Shown here in pieces: positions 21,364 to 31,149 of a stretch of DNA of 64,000 nucleotides. The position numbers and the translations under genes are program-made. Location of the stretch: positions 62,001 to 126,000 of the forward strand of contig JADJFC010000015.1 in NCBI GenBank assembly GCA_016708785.1, written 5' to 3'. Each line of letters begins with the position of its first letter. Within the stretch, counting starts at the first letter, position 1. The notes below the pieces were generated by a model. The model saw only the letters and a program-made list of their open reading frames with translations, did no database searches and had not been told where the DNA came from. This DNA comes from Bacteroidota bacterium. GTDB taxonomy: Bacteria; Bacteroidota; Bacteroidia; AKYH767-A; 2013-40CM-41-45.

Positions 21364-23250
21364 TTACACTTCTTCTTCTATTTCGACTTCTGCCTTTTGC
21401 TTGACTTCGTCTTTTTCCATTCTAAGGTTACGGATAATAAATTCCTGACGTTCAGGAGAGTTTTTTACCCATATAATATTCGAGCAGGTGATGAATGGTT
21501 TCTTCCTGTGAAAGCATTACAGGCTCTAATCTGATATTCTTGCCAATGAAATGCGAGAACTCATCAGGTGAGATCTCACCTAATCCTTTGAAACGAGTGA
21601 TCTCAGGTTTTGGACCAAGTTTTTCAATAGCACGCTTTCTTTCCTGATCGCTGTAACAATAGATCGTTTCCTTTTTATTTCTTACACGGAAAAGTGGTGT
21701 CTGTAATATATAAACATGACCGCTTCTGATCAATTCAGGAAAGAACTGAAGGAAGAAAGTCATCAGAAGTAAACGAATATGCATTCCGTCGACATCGGCA
21801 TCGGTAGCGATAACGATTTTTCCGTAACGCAATTCATCCAATCCATCTTCAATGTTTAAAGCATTTTGAAGAAGGTTAAATTCTTCATTCTCATACACGA
21901 CTTTTTTTGTCATGCTGAAACAGTTCAATGGTTTTCCTTTCAAACTGAATACAGCCTGCAAATTGATATCGCGTGCTTTTGTGATCGATCCGCTGGCAGA
22001 ATCACCTTCGGTAATGAAGATAGTAGATTCATCACGGTCGATGTGACGAGTATTCAAATGCACACGGCAATCACGAAGTTTACGGTTATGGAGATTTGCT
22101 TTTTTCGCTCTCTCATTTGCAAGTTTTTTGATCCCTGCGATTTCCTTCCGTTCTCTTTCACTTTGTTGAATCTTCAACTCAAGTGCTTTTGCAACTTCAG
22201 GATGTTTGTGTAAATAATTATCTAATGCAGTTTTAATGAAATCGTTGATCCATGTGCGAATAGCAAGGCCATTTGGCTCACGCGTCAAAGAACCCAATTT
22301 AGTCTTTGTCTGTGATTCAAATACGGGTTCCTGAACTCTTACACTGATTGCAGCAGTGATAGAAGTACGTACGTCACTAGGATCAAAGTCCTTTTTAAAA
22401 AATTCCCGTATAGTTTTTACTATCGCTTCTCTGAAAGCAGCCTGGTGGGTACCACCTTGAGTTGTATGCTGACCGTTTACGAAAGAGAAATAATCTTCAC
22501 CATAAGAAGTTGTATGGGTAAATGCAACTTCAATATCATCACCATGAATATGTACGATTGGATAAAGAAGTTCGTCTGTCAGATTATTTTCAAGTAAGTC
22601 TTTTAGTCCGTTCTCAGAGAAAAACTTTTCGCCATTGTATTCAATCGTTAATCCTTTGTTCAGATACACATAGTTCCAAAGCATTGCTGAAACATATTCA
22701 GGATTGTATTTGAAGTTTCTGAAGATGGTAACATCGGGAACCAAAGACATGATCGTTCCATTTTTTTCGGTAGAACTTTTCTCACGTTCATCTTTTACCA
22801 GATTACCTTTGCTGAAGGAAGCGTATTTCGTTCTGCCATCACGGAAAGACTGCACGATGAATTCTCCGGACAAAGCATTCACAGCTTTTGTACCGACACC
22901 GTTTAGTCCAACACTTTTCTGGAAAGCTTTACTATCGTATTTACCGCCTGTATTGATCTTTGAAACGCATTCCACCACTTTTCCAAGAGGTATTCCCCGA
23001 CCGAAGTCACGGACAGACACAGTTCCATTTTCTATTTTCACTTCAATGGTCTTACCGTAGCCCATTACGTGTTCATCGATTGAATTGTCGATTACCTCTT
23101 TCAGGAGAACGTAGATACCATCATCTTTTGAAGAGCCATCGCCAAGTTTCCCGATATACATTCCAGGACGCGTTCTGATGTGTTCTTTCCAATCGAGTGA
23201 CCGGATACTGTCTTCGTTGTATTCGTTTGCGGTTTTATTTTATCAGCCAT
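21364..23250 (-). CDS. parE: DNA topoisomerase IV subunit B (ATPase)
   Basis: GHKL ATPase subunit. LKEVIDNSIDEHVMG gives the Mg-ATP-binding Glu/Asn helix, DFGRGIP and GLNGVGTKAVNALS are the ATP-lid motifs, and FITEGDSASGS with DADVDGMHI forms the TOPRIM metal site. The frame that is open covers 23161-21452. Restoring one base near 23216 joins ATG 23250 (MADKIKPQT) to YNEDSIRSLDWKEHIRTRPGM. Removing one A near 21464 extends the end through NSPERQEFIIRNLRMEKDE to a stop at 21364. About 629 residues, normal for Bacteroidota. It is the first gene of a parE-parC operon. Confidence 0.93.
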
Positions 23251-23366
23251 TTTAATTTTTATTCACTTTAAGAGAAATCTCGATTTTTGCAAGATGCTAA
23301 AATTAACAGAAGCCTTGTCTGATAGGGATTTCAGCGCATTGAGTTATTCACACAATGCTGTGCAGA

Positions 23367-23630
23367 TTATTTTTTCGACTCTAATTCAAGCATTTCGAGA
23401 ACTGTTGTTTCATCACAATTTATTTCAAGGCATTTGAACTTGTTGGTTAGTCCTTTTTTCAGCTGAATCGCGGATTTAGGCAACTTCAGGACATCAGAGA
23501 GGTAGGAAATGAGATGGTCATTTGCTTTTCCATCTACTGCGGGAGCATGCAGTCGTACTTGCCAGCCTTCAGTAGTTTGTTCGATCCTATCGAATCGCTG
23601 ATTGGGCTTGACTTTTAGATAGAGCAGCAT
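23367..23630 (-). CDS. DUF167 family protein (YggU-like)
   Basis: 87 residues covering the whole small DUF167 fold: LYLKVKPNQ at the start, then WQVRLHAPAVDGKANDHLI, in which the 'P..GKAN..L' core is diagnostic, and the basic-hydrophobic KSAIQLKKGLTNKFK. The biochemical role is unknown in this family. Its ATG overlaps the stop of the phosphodiesterase gene (TAATG), so the two are translationally coupled. Confidence 0.85.
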   Translation of the reverse strand: MLLYLKVKPNQRFDRIEQTTEGWQVRLHAPAVDGKANDHLISYLSDVLKLPKSAIQLKKGLTNKFKCLEINCDETTVLEMLELESKK

Positions 23631-24207
23631 TACATTTTTTTACCGTCGGCAAAGGTAATTAACTGTGGGAAAAACCGATGAAATTCATTTTTATAAATTG
23701 CATAGTCGGTTTGGAGGTCATGCACTGATTCATCCATTTTATTTTCGAAAGAAACACGCTTGGAAAGTCCGGTCAACGTCCTTCCAATTCCTTCTATGGT
23801 GGAATAATTATTTAGCCAGTTTCGTTCGATCATAAAAGGCAGAAATTCCTTTACCTGATCAGGCAGAACGCTTTGATTATCAAGCAATATTGCATATGTT
23901 CTTTGAGTGAATTCCGGTAGAGGGATTTCACTATATTGGTTAAAATTTCTAGCCAAAAAGTGGTCGTAATAAAGGTCAACAATGACACCTGAATATTTGC
24001 GATATTTAGGACGAAGGCGGGCTTTACTATCATCAGTGATTGGATGATGGTCTGTGAAATCATCGATTGCCCGATGGAGTTCAATCCCTTTTTTTATTTG
24101 TGCAGGGTAATTATCCTTCTTATTTCCCTTAACAAAATCAGCAATAAAATTTCCGATCATCAACTGTTCATCGTTTCCGGAAAGAAAATATGGGCGAGAA
24201 AGTTCAA
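23630..24207 (-). CDS. acpH: acyl carrier protein phosphodiesterase-like protein (AcpH/DUF479)
   Basis: HD-related small hydrolase; AcpH removes the 4'-phosphopantetheine arm from ACP. Visible motifs: MIGNFIADFVKG, GIELHRAIDDFTDHHPI (metal-binding His/Asp), YSGVIVDLYYDHFLARNF and the C-terminal FFPQL. The open part starts at 24163, but a missing T near 24172 restores the conserved family start NFLAHIFLSGNDEQL. That start uses TTG at 24207, or an ATG lost to a sequence error. About 192 residues. It precedes DUF167 in a two-gene unit. Confidence 0.8.
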
Positions 24208-24289
24208 CTTTATTGGTGTCTAAGAGAATGGAATAAGCAAAATAGCGTTAATTCGGTTGAAAGATCGGCTTTATTTAACGAATGCCCAC

Positions 24290-24320
24290 TTGAAATGTGC
24301 TTGTAATTGAACTACCTTTG
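24290..24320 (+). promoter_or_regulatory. promoter of the Kazal-domain gene
   Basis: TTG (24290-24292), 20-base spacer, TACCTTTG (24313-24320). Only AGAT separates the box from the ATG at 24325, implying a leaderless mRNA. Confidence 0.6.
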
Positions 24321-24324
24321 AGAT

Positions 24325-24990
24325 ATGCGAATTCTTCTGATAATTGGCCTTTTGGCAATAGCATTTCCATCTTATTCCCAATATTGTGTAGACTCAAGTC
24401 GTATTGCAGACTCAACTATCCCATGCGGACAAAATTACGATCCGGTATGTGGTTGTGATGGCAATACTTATAGAAACAGCTGTTCTGCCGAATTTTGGGG
24501 AGGATTATATTTTCAAAGTTGGTCAGAAGGACCATGTGAACCTTTTGACTTCGATTTTTATCCAACCGTGCTAGAGGAAAATACCGATCAGGTAAATTTT
24601 ACCATTTACCTGAGAACTCCGGGTACAGCAACATTAAAGATCTATGACTACATGGGTAAATCATATTTCTTTAAAAATTATTACTCCACCTACAACGACT
24701 TCAAATATTACGATCAACTCCCGCTTCAAACTTTGTTGAGGGGTGTTTACATAGCAATAGTTGAGTTTGAAGGTGGAGTAAAATATAAAGTTTATCTCCC
24801 GAGGACCGTACTAGATTACAGGCATTCTAATTATTCTTCAGAAGCAGAATCTTCAGCGACAGATGATGATTCTTCAACATCAGCTACAGCAGCAGGTGCC
24901 ATTGAATTTACAACATCAACCATTCCATATCCCATTATTGTGTTCAATCCTAGTCCGCATTCCCAGATGAATTTCTGCACCTGTGGATGA
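24325..24990 (+). CDS. secreted Kazal-domain protein, probable protease inhibitor
   Basis: A signal peptide (1-19, MRILLIIGLLAIAFPSYSQ) is followed by a Kazal-type domain at about 20-70: C-x-DS...IPCGQNYDPVCGCDGNTYRNSCSAEF...GPC, with the CxCDGxTYxNxC core that contacts serine proteases. The next part (FDFYPTVLEENT ... LLRGVYIAIVEFEGG) resembles a shortened T9SS type A sorting domain. The open frame runs to 24990, but its last about 50 codons are antisense to the end of cas6 and low-complexity (SSEAESSATDDD), so the true stop is probably near 24830 after an undetected indel. The 3' end is therefore uncertain. Confidence 0.7.
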   Translation: MRILLIIGLLAIAFPSYSQYCVDSSRIADSTIPCGQNYDPVCGCDGNTYRNSCSAEFWGGLYFQSWSEGPCEPFDFDFYPTVLEENTDQVNFTIYLRTPGTATLKIYDYMGKSYFFKNYYSTYNDFKYYDQLPLQTLLRGVYIAIVEFEGGVKYKVYLPRTVLDYRHSNYSSEAESSATDDDSSTSATAAGAIEFTTSTIPYPIIVFNPSPHSQMNFCTCG

Positions 24991-25639
24991 GCATGTAAGC
25001 TGAATGGTAAAAGGTAACCGAAGATAGTTTCATTGCTATTGTTCTTATAGATCCTTGCGAACTTTTATGAGTATCCGCAATTTTCTGAACATAAGCTGCA
25101 TCAGGCATAATTTCAAATTCAGCAAACGAAGCCAGTTGTTTTCATCGAAACCTGCTTTTCCATACGGTCAATAACCGCATCGTAGAAGAGATCCGAGAAT
25201 TCCTGATTTCTTGGATCCATTGCTTCAGGAATATTTCCTGCAGCATCAGATTCAAATGGAGGTTGAGACACCATAGGAGAAATACAAACGTACTTCATTA
25301 CGGTTTTGAATTCCGGGTCAGCCATTACTTCATAAGACTTTGGCACCAAAGTCAATTTTGCGAAGCTGACAAGACGTCTTTCAAAGATCTCATTAACTAA
25401 CATTTGAAGAAACTCGGGCTCCGGCGCAGACAGAACAAGAGAAACTTTTGATGAAAGAAATCTGATTTGACCTGCCTGAACTTTTGAAGTTCCTTTAAGC
25501 GAAGAGAAATTGTAGAATTCGATTTGATCGGCATTTCTCTGATTACTTCTTCCAGAAACGCAGAAATAATTTTCTGGTGATGAAGTGGCACCGTACCGCT
25601 ACTGCCGTGCACTTTTAAAAACGAAATTTTAACTCTCAT
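24831..25639 (-). CDS. cas6: CRISPR-associated endoribonuclease Cas6-like protein, isolated
   Basis: Cas6 cuts CRISPR precursor RNA within each repeat. The assembled frames give MRVKISFLK, VPLHHQKIISAFL (His near residue 20-21 as possible catalytic base), FSSLKG, FVKLTL-like strands, MKYVCISPMVSQPP, EFSDLFYDAVIDRMEK, YLLPFSLHAHP and the C-terminal glycine-rich loop CGLGLNTIMGYGMV that defines the family. An acidic tail (VEESSSVAEDSASEE) follows. Four single-base gaps (near 25530, 25135, 25108 and 25065) interrupt about 270 codons, more than in neighbouring genes, so decay is possible. No CRISPR array or other cas gene is nearby. It follows the capsule operon by 52 bases in the same direction. 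Confidence 0.75.
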
Positions 25640-25691
25640 GGTTCAATGATTAATAAAAAAGAAATTGTTGTAGGTTATATTTAATTAGTAT

Positions 25692-26297
25692 TTAGTGGGT
25701 AAGTATTTTTCCAACGGTCCGAAAGATAATGCGCATATAATTACCGAAAGTAGGATTTTCTATGAAGATGAGATTTAGTTTAATCTTTGCGGGAAGAACT
25801 TCATTGATGTAGAAATGTTCAGGATCGGTGACTTTGCTCAGTAATTCGTTCTCATTGGAATATTCAATAGATGCGAAATCGGTAATTCCTGGTCTCACTG
25901 ACAACACAATGGTTTGAAGGGCAGGTGTATATAGATCTGCGTAGCGACGAACTTCAGGACGGGGACCGACTAGACTCATTTGACCAAGTAGAACATTTAA
26001 AAGCTGAGGAAGTTCATCTAATTTAAATCTTCTTAGAAAAATACCAGTCCGTGTAATTCGAGGATCACGCGAACCAACTGTTATAAGTCCCATTTTATCG
26101 GAATTGATATTCATCGTTCTGAATTTGAACAAACGAAAATCGGTATTATTTTTTCCTACTCTCCATTGTCTAAAAATTATTGGACCTGACGAATCAAGAA
26201 CAATCATGACAGAAATCACAAAAAGTATCGGTGAGAATACAATTAGTCCAGTCAAAGAGAACACAATATCAAAAAATCGAATTAAGAACTTATTCAT
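25692..26297 (-). CDS. initiating sugar-phosphate transferase (undecaprenyl-phosphate glycosyl-1-phosphate transferase)
   Basis: Transfers a sugar-1-phosphate to the lipid carrier at the inner membrane and so starts repeat-unit synthesis. About 201 residues from ATG 26297 (MNKFLIRFFDIVFS); an in-frame ATG 7 codons upstream is less likely. One N-terminal hydrophobic segment (about 8-33) is followed by the family signature: FRQWRVGKN, FKFRTM, RRFKLDELPQLLNVL, MSLVGPRPEV and RPGITDFASIEY. This is the PglC/WcaJ catalytic core without the extra N-terminal membrane domain. It lies near the end of the leftward cluster, 31 bases after the hydrolase. Confidence 0.88.
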   Translation of the reverse strand: MNKFLIRFFDIVFSLTGLIVFSPILFVISVMIVLDSSGPIIFRQWRVGKNNTDFRLFKFRTMNINSDKMGLITVGSRDPRITRTGIFLRRFKLDELPQLLNVLLGQMSLVGPRPEVRRYADLYTPALQTIVLSVRPGITDFASIEYSNENELLSKVTDPEHFYINEVLPAKIKLNLIFIENPTFGNYMRIIFRTVGKILTH

Positions 26298-26328
26298 ATT
26301 ACCTTTTAGCCATATCATTAATCATCAC

Positions 26329-27641
26329 TTATTTAATCCCTTTCAACCAACTCGCCATATCATTGATAAGACCAATATCGACATTACCCGGTTTCTCATA
26401 TTCCGAAGGCATACTTTTACCTTCCCCTTCAACGAAGAAATGATTCAATTTGGGATACATTTTGAAAGTCACTTTTTCGTTTGATTTGAATGCATTAAGC
26501 CACATTTCAGAATCAACCGAAGTTACCTGATAATCACGCGAAGCAAAAATGAAAAGCATTGGCATATCCAATGTTTGAGCAGTTGCAACCGGATCATAAT
26601 TTCTGAGCTCATACCACAAAGAAACAGGTGAACCAAAAATCATAGTGCTATCTACTGCAGCCTTAGAAGTAAGTGCTTTTATTCTTTCACGTTCATTTTT
26701 GACAGAATCTATTACTTGATTTTTACGAACCGGATCTGTTATACTTTCTGCAAGATATTCGGCCTGGGCAAGGAATAGGTCCTCTAGTTTTCTCGCATTA
26801 GGTGCCAGATAGATCAATCCTTTTATAGAAGGATTTTCTTTAGCGATACGTGGCAGGAGCATTCCACCGAAACTATGTCCGCAAATAAAAATCTGATTGG
26901 TATCAATTGTGGTATCTTGTTTGGCAACTTCAATTGCTCTTTTCACATCTTCTAATACTTCCTGCTTTACTGTATAATTTGGAGTTTCATGCGACATTCT
27001 GGACTTGAAAAGTCGGGTTCTCTTTTCATAGCGTAAAACAGCTACCCCTGCACAGTTAGTCCTGAAGAAATATCTTTGAATGGTTTTAGTGGTCCAAACG
27101 TTTCATCTCTGTCGTTAGCACCGGAACCATGTACAAGAATGACCAAAGGATGTTTGCCTTTAGTATTTGGAATCATCAATGAACCTGGAATCCGATAATT
27201 CTCTGTTGTCATTACAACTTTCTTTTCACGGGCAGCAGCAGGATTATAATAATCAGGTGTTTTATACTTTGGTCTGTCATCGACGGGTACAAAATAGAAG
27301 CCTTTTATTTTTTCATTAACACCCCAAACGAGTCTGAAATTGACCTGCTTTTTTCAAACTGACACAATTGAGTATGCACCACAAAATTCCCCCTGTCGAC
27401 CTCTTTTCATCCTTCAGTTTTTTACAAACTTTCCATTTTGTTTGATAACATTCGCCCAATTCCTAGCTATATATGCGGTATCAACTTTTGTGAAAACAGC
27501 AGTGTCAATTTGTTTAAAGACAGCACTGAAATCCTCGTTTTTAAACTGTTCAAGAACAATTTCCGAACGTTTTTTATAATCCAATTCCTGCGAATAAGCA
27601 GAAACTGACAAAAGGGCAAATAGAAATAGTATTTTTTTCAT
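26329..27641 (-). CDS. exported alpha/beta hydrolase with N-terminal DUF3887-like domain
   Basis: Signal peptide MKKILFLFALLSVSAYS at 27641, then about 75 residues of a DUF3887-like domain (VLEQFKNEDFSAVF). After at least two frame breaks in 26998-27415 comes a serine hydrolase: PLVILVHGSGANDRDE near 27125-27180, the nucleophile elbow ICGHSFGGM near 26880, and the catalytic Asp/His region FIFASRDYQV and LNHFFVEGEG. About 437 residues once repaired. The domain pair is known from secreted Bacteroidota and Firmicutes hydrolases of unknown substrate. Its ATG overlaps the stop of the aminotransferase gene (ATGA), tying it to the polysaccharide operon; a role in trimming glycan modifications is only a guess. 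Confidence 0.78.
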
Positions 27642-28858
27642 TGAGTGCGAATATATAATTCTTCTTCTACTGATTGTATGACAGAATTCGTTATTTCATC
27701 AATTTGTTCAGAAGTCAAGTCAAAAAATACCGGTAAAGATATTTCCTGAGCATAATTTCTGTAACAAACCGGGTAATTGTCTATTGAATAACCAAGGGAG
27801 CGATAAAACGACATCATAGGAACAGGAATAAAATGCACATTAACGCTGACCTCTTTTTCAAAGATCTGCTGCATTATTTTATCCCTGGTGGCTTCTTCAA
27901 TTCCGGCAATTCTTAACGGATAAAGGTGATAAGAAGTTTCCTGTTTTTCATTCTTCAATTCCGGTAAAATCGCCCATGGTTTTGACTCAAAAGCTTTGTT
28001 GTATGCCAGACAGATCTCTTTTCGTTTGACCAATGTTTCATTATCGTATCTTTCTAACTCCACTAATCCGATTGCCGCAAGAATATCGGTCATATTCATT
28101 TTGTACCCTGCTTCGACGATATCGTATTTCCAATTTCCTTTTTGAGTTTTTGCTAAGGCATCTTTATTTTGGCCATGCAGCGTTTTCACACAAAGTTGAT
28201 CATATAATTTATCATTATCAAGGTGTTCGAAATTCAGAGCCACTGCCCCACCTTCTGCTGTTGTTAAATTCTTTACTGCATGAAAAGAAAAAACAGAGCA
28301 GTCAGTAAGCGAACCCGACTTTTTTCCGTTTTGCATTGCCCCGAGTGAATGAGCAGCATCTGCAAGAATGAGAATACGGCCAAGATTTTCTTGTTCTGTT
28401 GAAGCGGCCTTAAACATCCTTTTTACTTCCGGTTCTCGTACTAATTTATTCAGTGCAACATAATCGCATGGCCATCCTCCGAAATCAACAGGCATTATCA
28501 CCTTTGTGTTTGGAGTAATTGCAGCGCGCACTTTTTCGGGATCAATATTAAAATCCGACTTAACATCTACAAAAACCTGTTTAGCTCCACAATGCATAAT
28601 TACATTTGCAGTGGCTGAATAAGTATAAGATGGAAGAATTACTTCGTCCCCTTCTTTTACACCAAACCAAATCAACATGATCTCCAATCCGGCAGTAGCA
28701 GAATTCAGACATATCGTTCTTTTGTTCCCGCAATACTCAGCGAGAAGTCTTTCGAACTTTTTTGTTTTGGGCCCGGTAGTTATCCACCCCGATTTAAGGG
28801 TGTCAACAACTTCATCAATTATTTTCTGATCGATCCTGGGCGGAGAAAAAGGAATCAT
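27638..28858 (-). CDS. DegT/DnrJ/EryC1/StrS family sugar aminotransferase
   Basis: 406 residues, intact. PLP-dependent enzyme that converts a keto-sugar nucleotide to an amino sugar. LNSATAGLEIML binds the phosphate, LADAAHSLGA has the PLP-contacting Asp167, and SFHAVKNLTTAEGGA has the Schiff-base Lys196. The insertion after the PVDFGG strand (about 135-160) is longer than in many relatives. Probable product: an amino-deoxy sugar for the surface glycan. The NeuD/PglD-like acyltransferase in the same operon would then acylate that amine. Confidence 0.88.
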   Translation of the reverse strand: MIPFSPPRIDQKIIDEVVDTLKSGWITTGPKTKKFERLLAEYCGNKRTICLNSATAGLEIMLIWFGVKEGDEVILPSYTYSATANVIMHCGAKQVFVDVKSDFNIDPEKVRAAITPNTKVIMPVDFGGWPCDYVALNKLVREPEVKRMFKAASTEQENLGRILILADAAHSLGAMQNGKKSGSLTDCSVFSFHAVKNLTTAEGGAVALNFEHLDNDKLYDQLCVKTLHGQNKDALAKTQKGNWKYDIVEAGYKMNMTDILAAIGLVELERYDNETLVKRKEICLAYNKAFESKPWAILPELKNEKQETSYHLYPLRIAGIEEATRDKIMQQIFEKEVSVNVHFIPVPMMSFYRSLGYSIDNYPVCYRNYAQEISLPVFFDLTSEQIDEITNSVIQSVEEELYIRTQ

Positions 28859-28942
28859 TTCTTATTTTATTCAACAGTAAAGACTAAACAGCAGCGCAGA
28901 TATCGTTTTTACGAGCCCGAAGATAAAAACTTAGAATGACAA

Positions 28943-30214
28943 TTACACTTTTTTTAGGGTAAAACTTCTATAATAGCGGTAAAAAAAGCAGGTAAAAAAT
29001 GTAAAAAAGTACAAAGAAGAAGCACGGAGGACAGTATCCCCAATGGCATTGAAAAACACAATCATCATAAAAGACGCAAAAAGGAATTCTTTGGCTTTCA
29101 GAAATTCAATTAATGGCCAACCAATACACATTATTAGTACAAAAAGCCCGAAAACGCCCAATGTGACTGCTGTTTGGAGGTATTGGTTATGTGGCCCTTT
29201 ACTTTTTAAAGCCAAAACATGTAGACCTTCGTCATTTAATTTTTTTACTGATTCCGGTATAACATCACCAGTTCCAACACCTATCCATGGATGTTCCTTA
29301 AAAATAGCCAACCCATTTTTTAATAAACCGATCCTGATCGTGGTACTATTATATGAAACATTGTTCACTGTATCTTTCAACGCAGTTGGATCTGCCTTTT
29401 TTTCTATTACATCGGTAATTTGAGTAAATCGATTATTTAGATGTATAAAAAAATATGATAACAGAACAATTGAAACAACTCCAATTGTTCCAACCGGAAA
29501 TAACTTCTTAAAATTCTTTTGCTTTAGCGCTTCAAGTCCAACGAAAACCGCAATTGTAAAAAAAGCAGTAACCATTGCCAATCGCGCAGAAAGTACAATC
29601 ACCGCTGAAATGAAAATGAAAAGCAAAACCCCATTGCCGATTTTCTTTTTCAGTGGAATTTCAATTCCTCGTAACCAACCATCCAATAACATTAAGACTG
29701 CAAGATTAATATACATTGTAAAATAAGTTGGATGCATCAAATGAGAAAACCCTGTATAAAAAAAGTTGCCAATTTGGTGGTCGCCGGAAAAACGGATCGC
29801 AGAAATAACAAAGCAATAAATTATTGAAAACAAACAACCATACACCAGGCTAATTCTCACATTTAACAATGATGATTCTTTCAAATCAATTACAGTAAAC
29901 AATAAAGGAAACAGAATGAGAGGAATCTTTATCCGAAGATCTTCTAAACCCAATGCTGTGTTTTCTGTCCATAACATTCCGACCAAATAAAAAACATACA
30001 AAAGAATAAACAAAAAATAAACAGGATTTGGGAACATAGACCTCAACTTGATTCTAGATTGGCTATTGGAAAAGCTAATGAGCACAATCAAAATCCAACA
30101 GATAAGACTCACCACATTGAAAGATGTCAGAAAAAAAACAGAAAGCAACAACAACTTTTCTGTGTGACTCATATTCTTTAGCGAAGTAATCATACCGGTC
30201 ATTTTAAATATCAT
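28943..30214 (-). CDS. O-antigen ligase / Wzy-like polymerase family membrane protein
   Basis: 423 residues with about eleven predicted hydrophobic segments and one large periplasmic loop (about 230-335). That loop contains TTIRIGLLKNGLAIFKEHPWIGVGTGDV and GPHNQYLQ, the Wzy_C (PF04932) signature in which the Arg and His contact the lipid-linked substrate. It either polymerises repeat units or ligates glycan to lipid A core. Because this cluster also has a Wzm/Wzt exporter, ligation is the more consistent role. Start ATG 30214 overlaps the preceding gene's stop by 4 bases. Confidence 0.82.
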   Translation of the reverse strand: MIFKMTGMITSLKNMSHTEKLLLLSVFFLTSFNVVSLICWILIVLISFSNSQSRIKLRSMFPNPVYFLFILLYVFYLVGMLWTENTALGLEDLRIKIPLILFPLLFTVIDLKESSLLNVRISLVYGCLFSIIYCFVISAIRFSGDHQIGNFFYTGFSHLMHPTYFTMYINLAVLMLLDGWLRGIEIPLKKKIGNGVLLFIFISAVIVLSARLAMVTAFFTIAVFVGLEALKQKNFKKLFPVGTIGVVSIVLLSYFFIHLNNRFTQITDVIEKKADPTALKDTVNNVSYNSTTIRIGLLKNGLAIFKEHPWIGVGTGDVIPESVKKLNDEGLHVLALKSKGPHNQYLQTAVTLGVFGLFVLIMCIGWPLIEFLKAKEFLFASFMMIVFFNAIGDTVLRASSLYFFTFFTCFFYRYYRSFTLKKV

Positions 30215-31149
30215 TTCTTAAATAGTCCCAATAAAAATCCTGAACCGTAACTTATATGCAAGATCGGAAAAACCGGTATGCATAACAGTTTAACTCCAAA
30301 TTTTTCCCTACATCCAATTGAAATATAAAACGTAAGCAATATATAAAGCAGCAATGGCGCGAACCACCATGAAGAAATGAAACTTAATGGGAAGGATGCT
30401 AAATACAAAACAAAGGCAGAAGGTATGAGATGCCTGAGTCGAACAGAACCACTGACCTTCTTAAACACAAGTGGCTTATAAAGTCCATATCTGAAATATT
30501 GTTTAAATAATTTTAAATAGCTGTCTCTGACGAAATAAATTGCTTTCATTTCGGGAATCATCATGATTTTAAATCCACGAGAATTTACACGGTAATGAAA
30601 TTCATCATCTTGATTGACAGGCAAACTTTCATCCATCAATCCGACTTCATTAATCATACTTTTCTTGTAAATCGCAAAAGCTACACTATCAACATACATC
30701 CGTTCCTTTGAAGTTCGGAATTCCGTATTTCCAACTCCTGCTTTGGAACTCATTACATAAGCAATTGCTTTTCCGACATCAGTTTTCCCTTGTTGCTCCA
30801 AAGGACCTCCCACTACATCGCAAACACCACTTCTCAGTACTTCAGCACCGAACTTAAAGTAGTCCTTCGAATAACGTGCATGTGCTCCAACGAAAGCAAT
30901 GTATTGTCCTGTGGCAGAATCAAAACCAATATTGAATGCAGCTGTCGACGTCCGTCTCGGGTTACTGATCAATGTAAGACAAGAATATTTTTTCTGAAGT
31001 TCACGAACACGATCGACAGTTCCATCGATAGAACCGCCATCAAGAATTAGTACTTCTTTTTCTAATCCATCATTTGCACAAAGATCATCGATCAGTTGAT
31101 CGATGAAGTTAATTTCATTTAACGAAGGGCAAATGACAGAAAGCTCCAT
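30211..31149 (-). CDS. glycosyltransferase family 2 with C-terminal membrane segments
   Basis: 312 residues. The GT-A start is SVICPSLNEINFID, the donor loop ILDGGSIDGTVDRV, and a central acidic motif VNQDDEFHYRV probably provides the base. About 230-312 are hydrophobic with two membrane segments, typical of polyprenyl-linked glycan transferases acting at the inner leaflet. It starts at the same base where wecB stops (1-base overlap). Confidence 0.86.
   Translation of the reverse strand: MELSVICPSLNEINFIDQLIDDLCANDGLEKEVLILDGGSIDGTVDRVRELQKKYSCLTLISNPRRTSTAAFNIGFDSATGQYIAFVGAHARYSKDYFKFGAEVLRSGVCDVVGGPLEQQGKTDVGKAIAYVMSSKAGVGNTEFRTSKERMYVDSVAFAIYKKSMINEVGLMDESLPVNQDDEFHYRVNSRGFKIMMIPEMKAIYFVRDSYLKLFKQYFRYGLYKPLVFKKVSGSVRLRHLIPSAFVLYLASFPLSFISSWWFAPLLLYILLTFYISIGCREKFGVKLLCIPVFPILHISYGSGFLLGLFKK

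Noticed and set aside
22704..23060. Open frame of 118 codons on the plus strand
   Set aside because: Lies wholly opposite the parE ATPase domain, whose motifs are certain; no signal of independent coding.
24000..27000. CRISPR array expected near cas6
   Set aside because: I looked on both sides for 28-37-base direct repeats with spacers and found none; the flanks are coding sequence of other genes.
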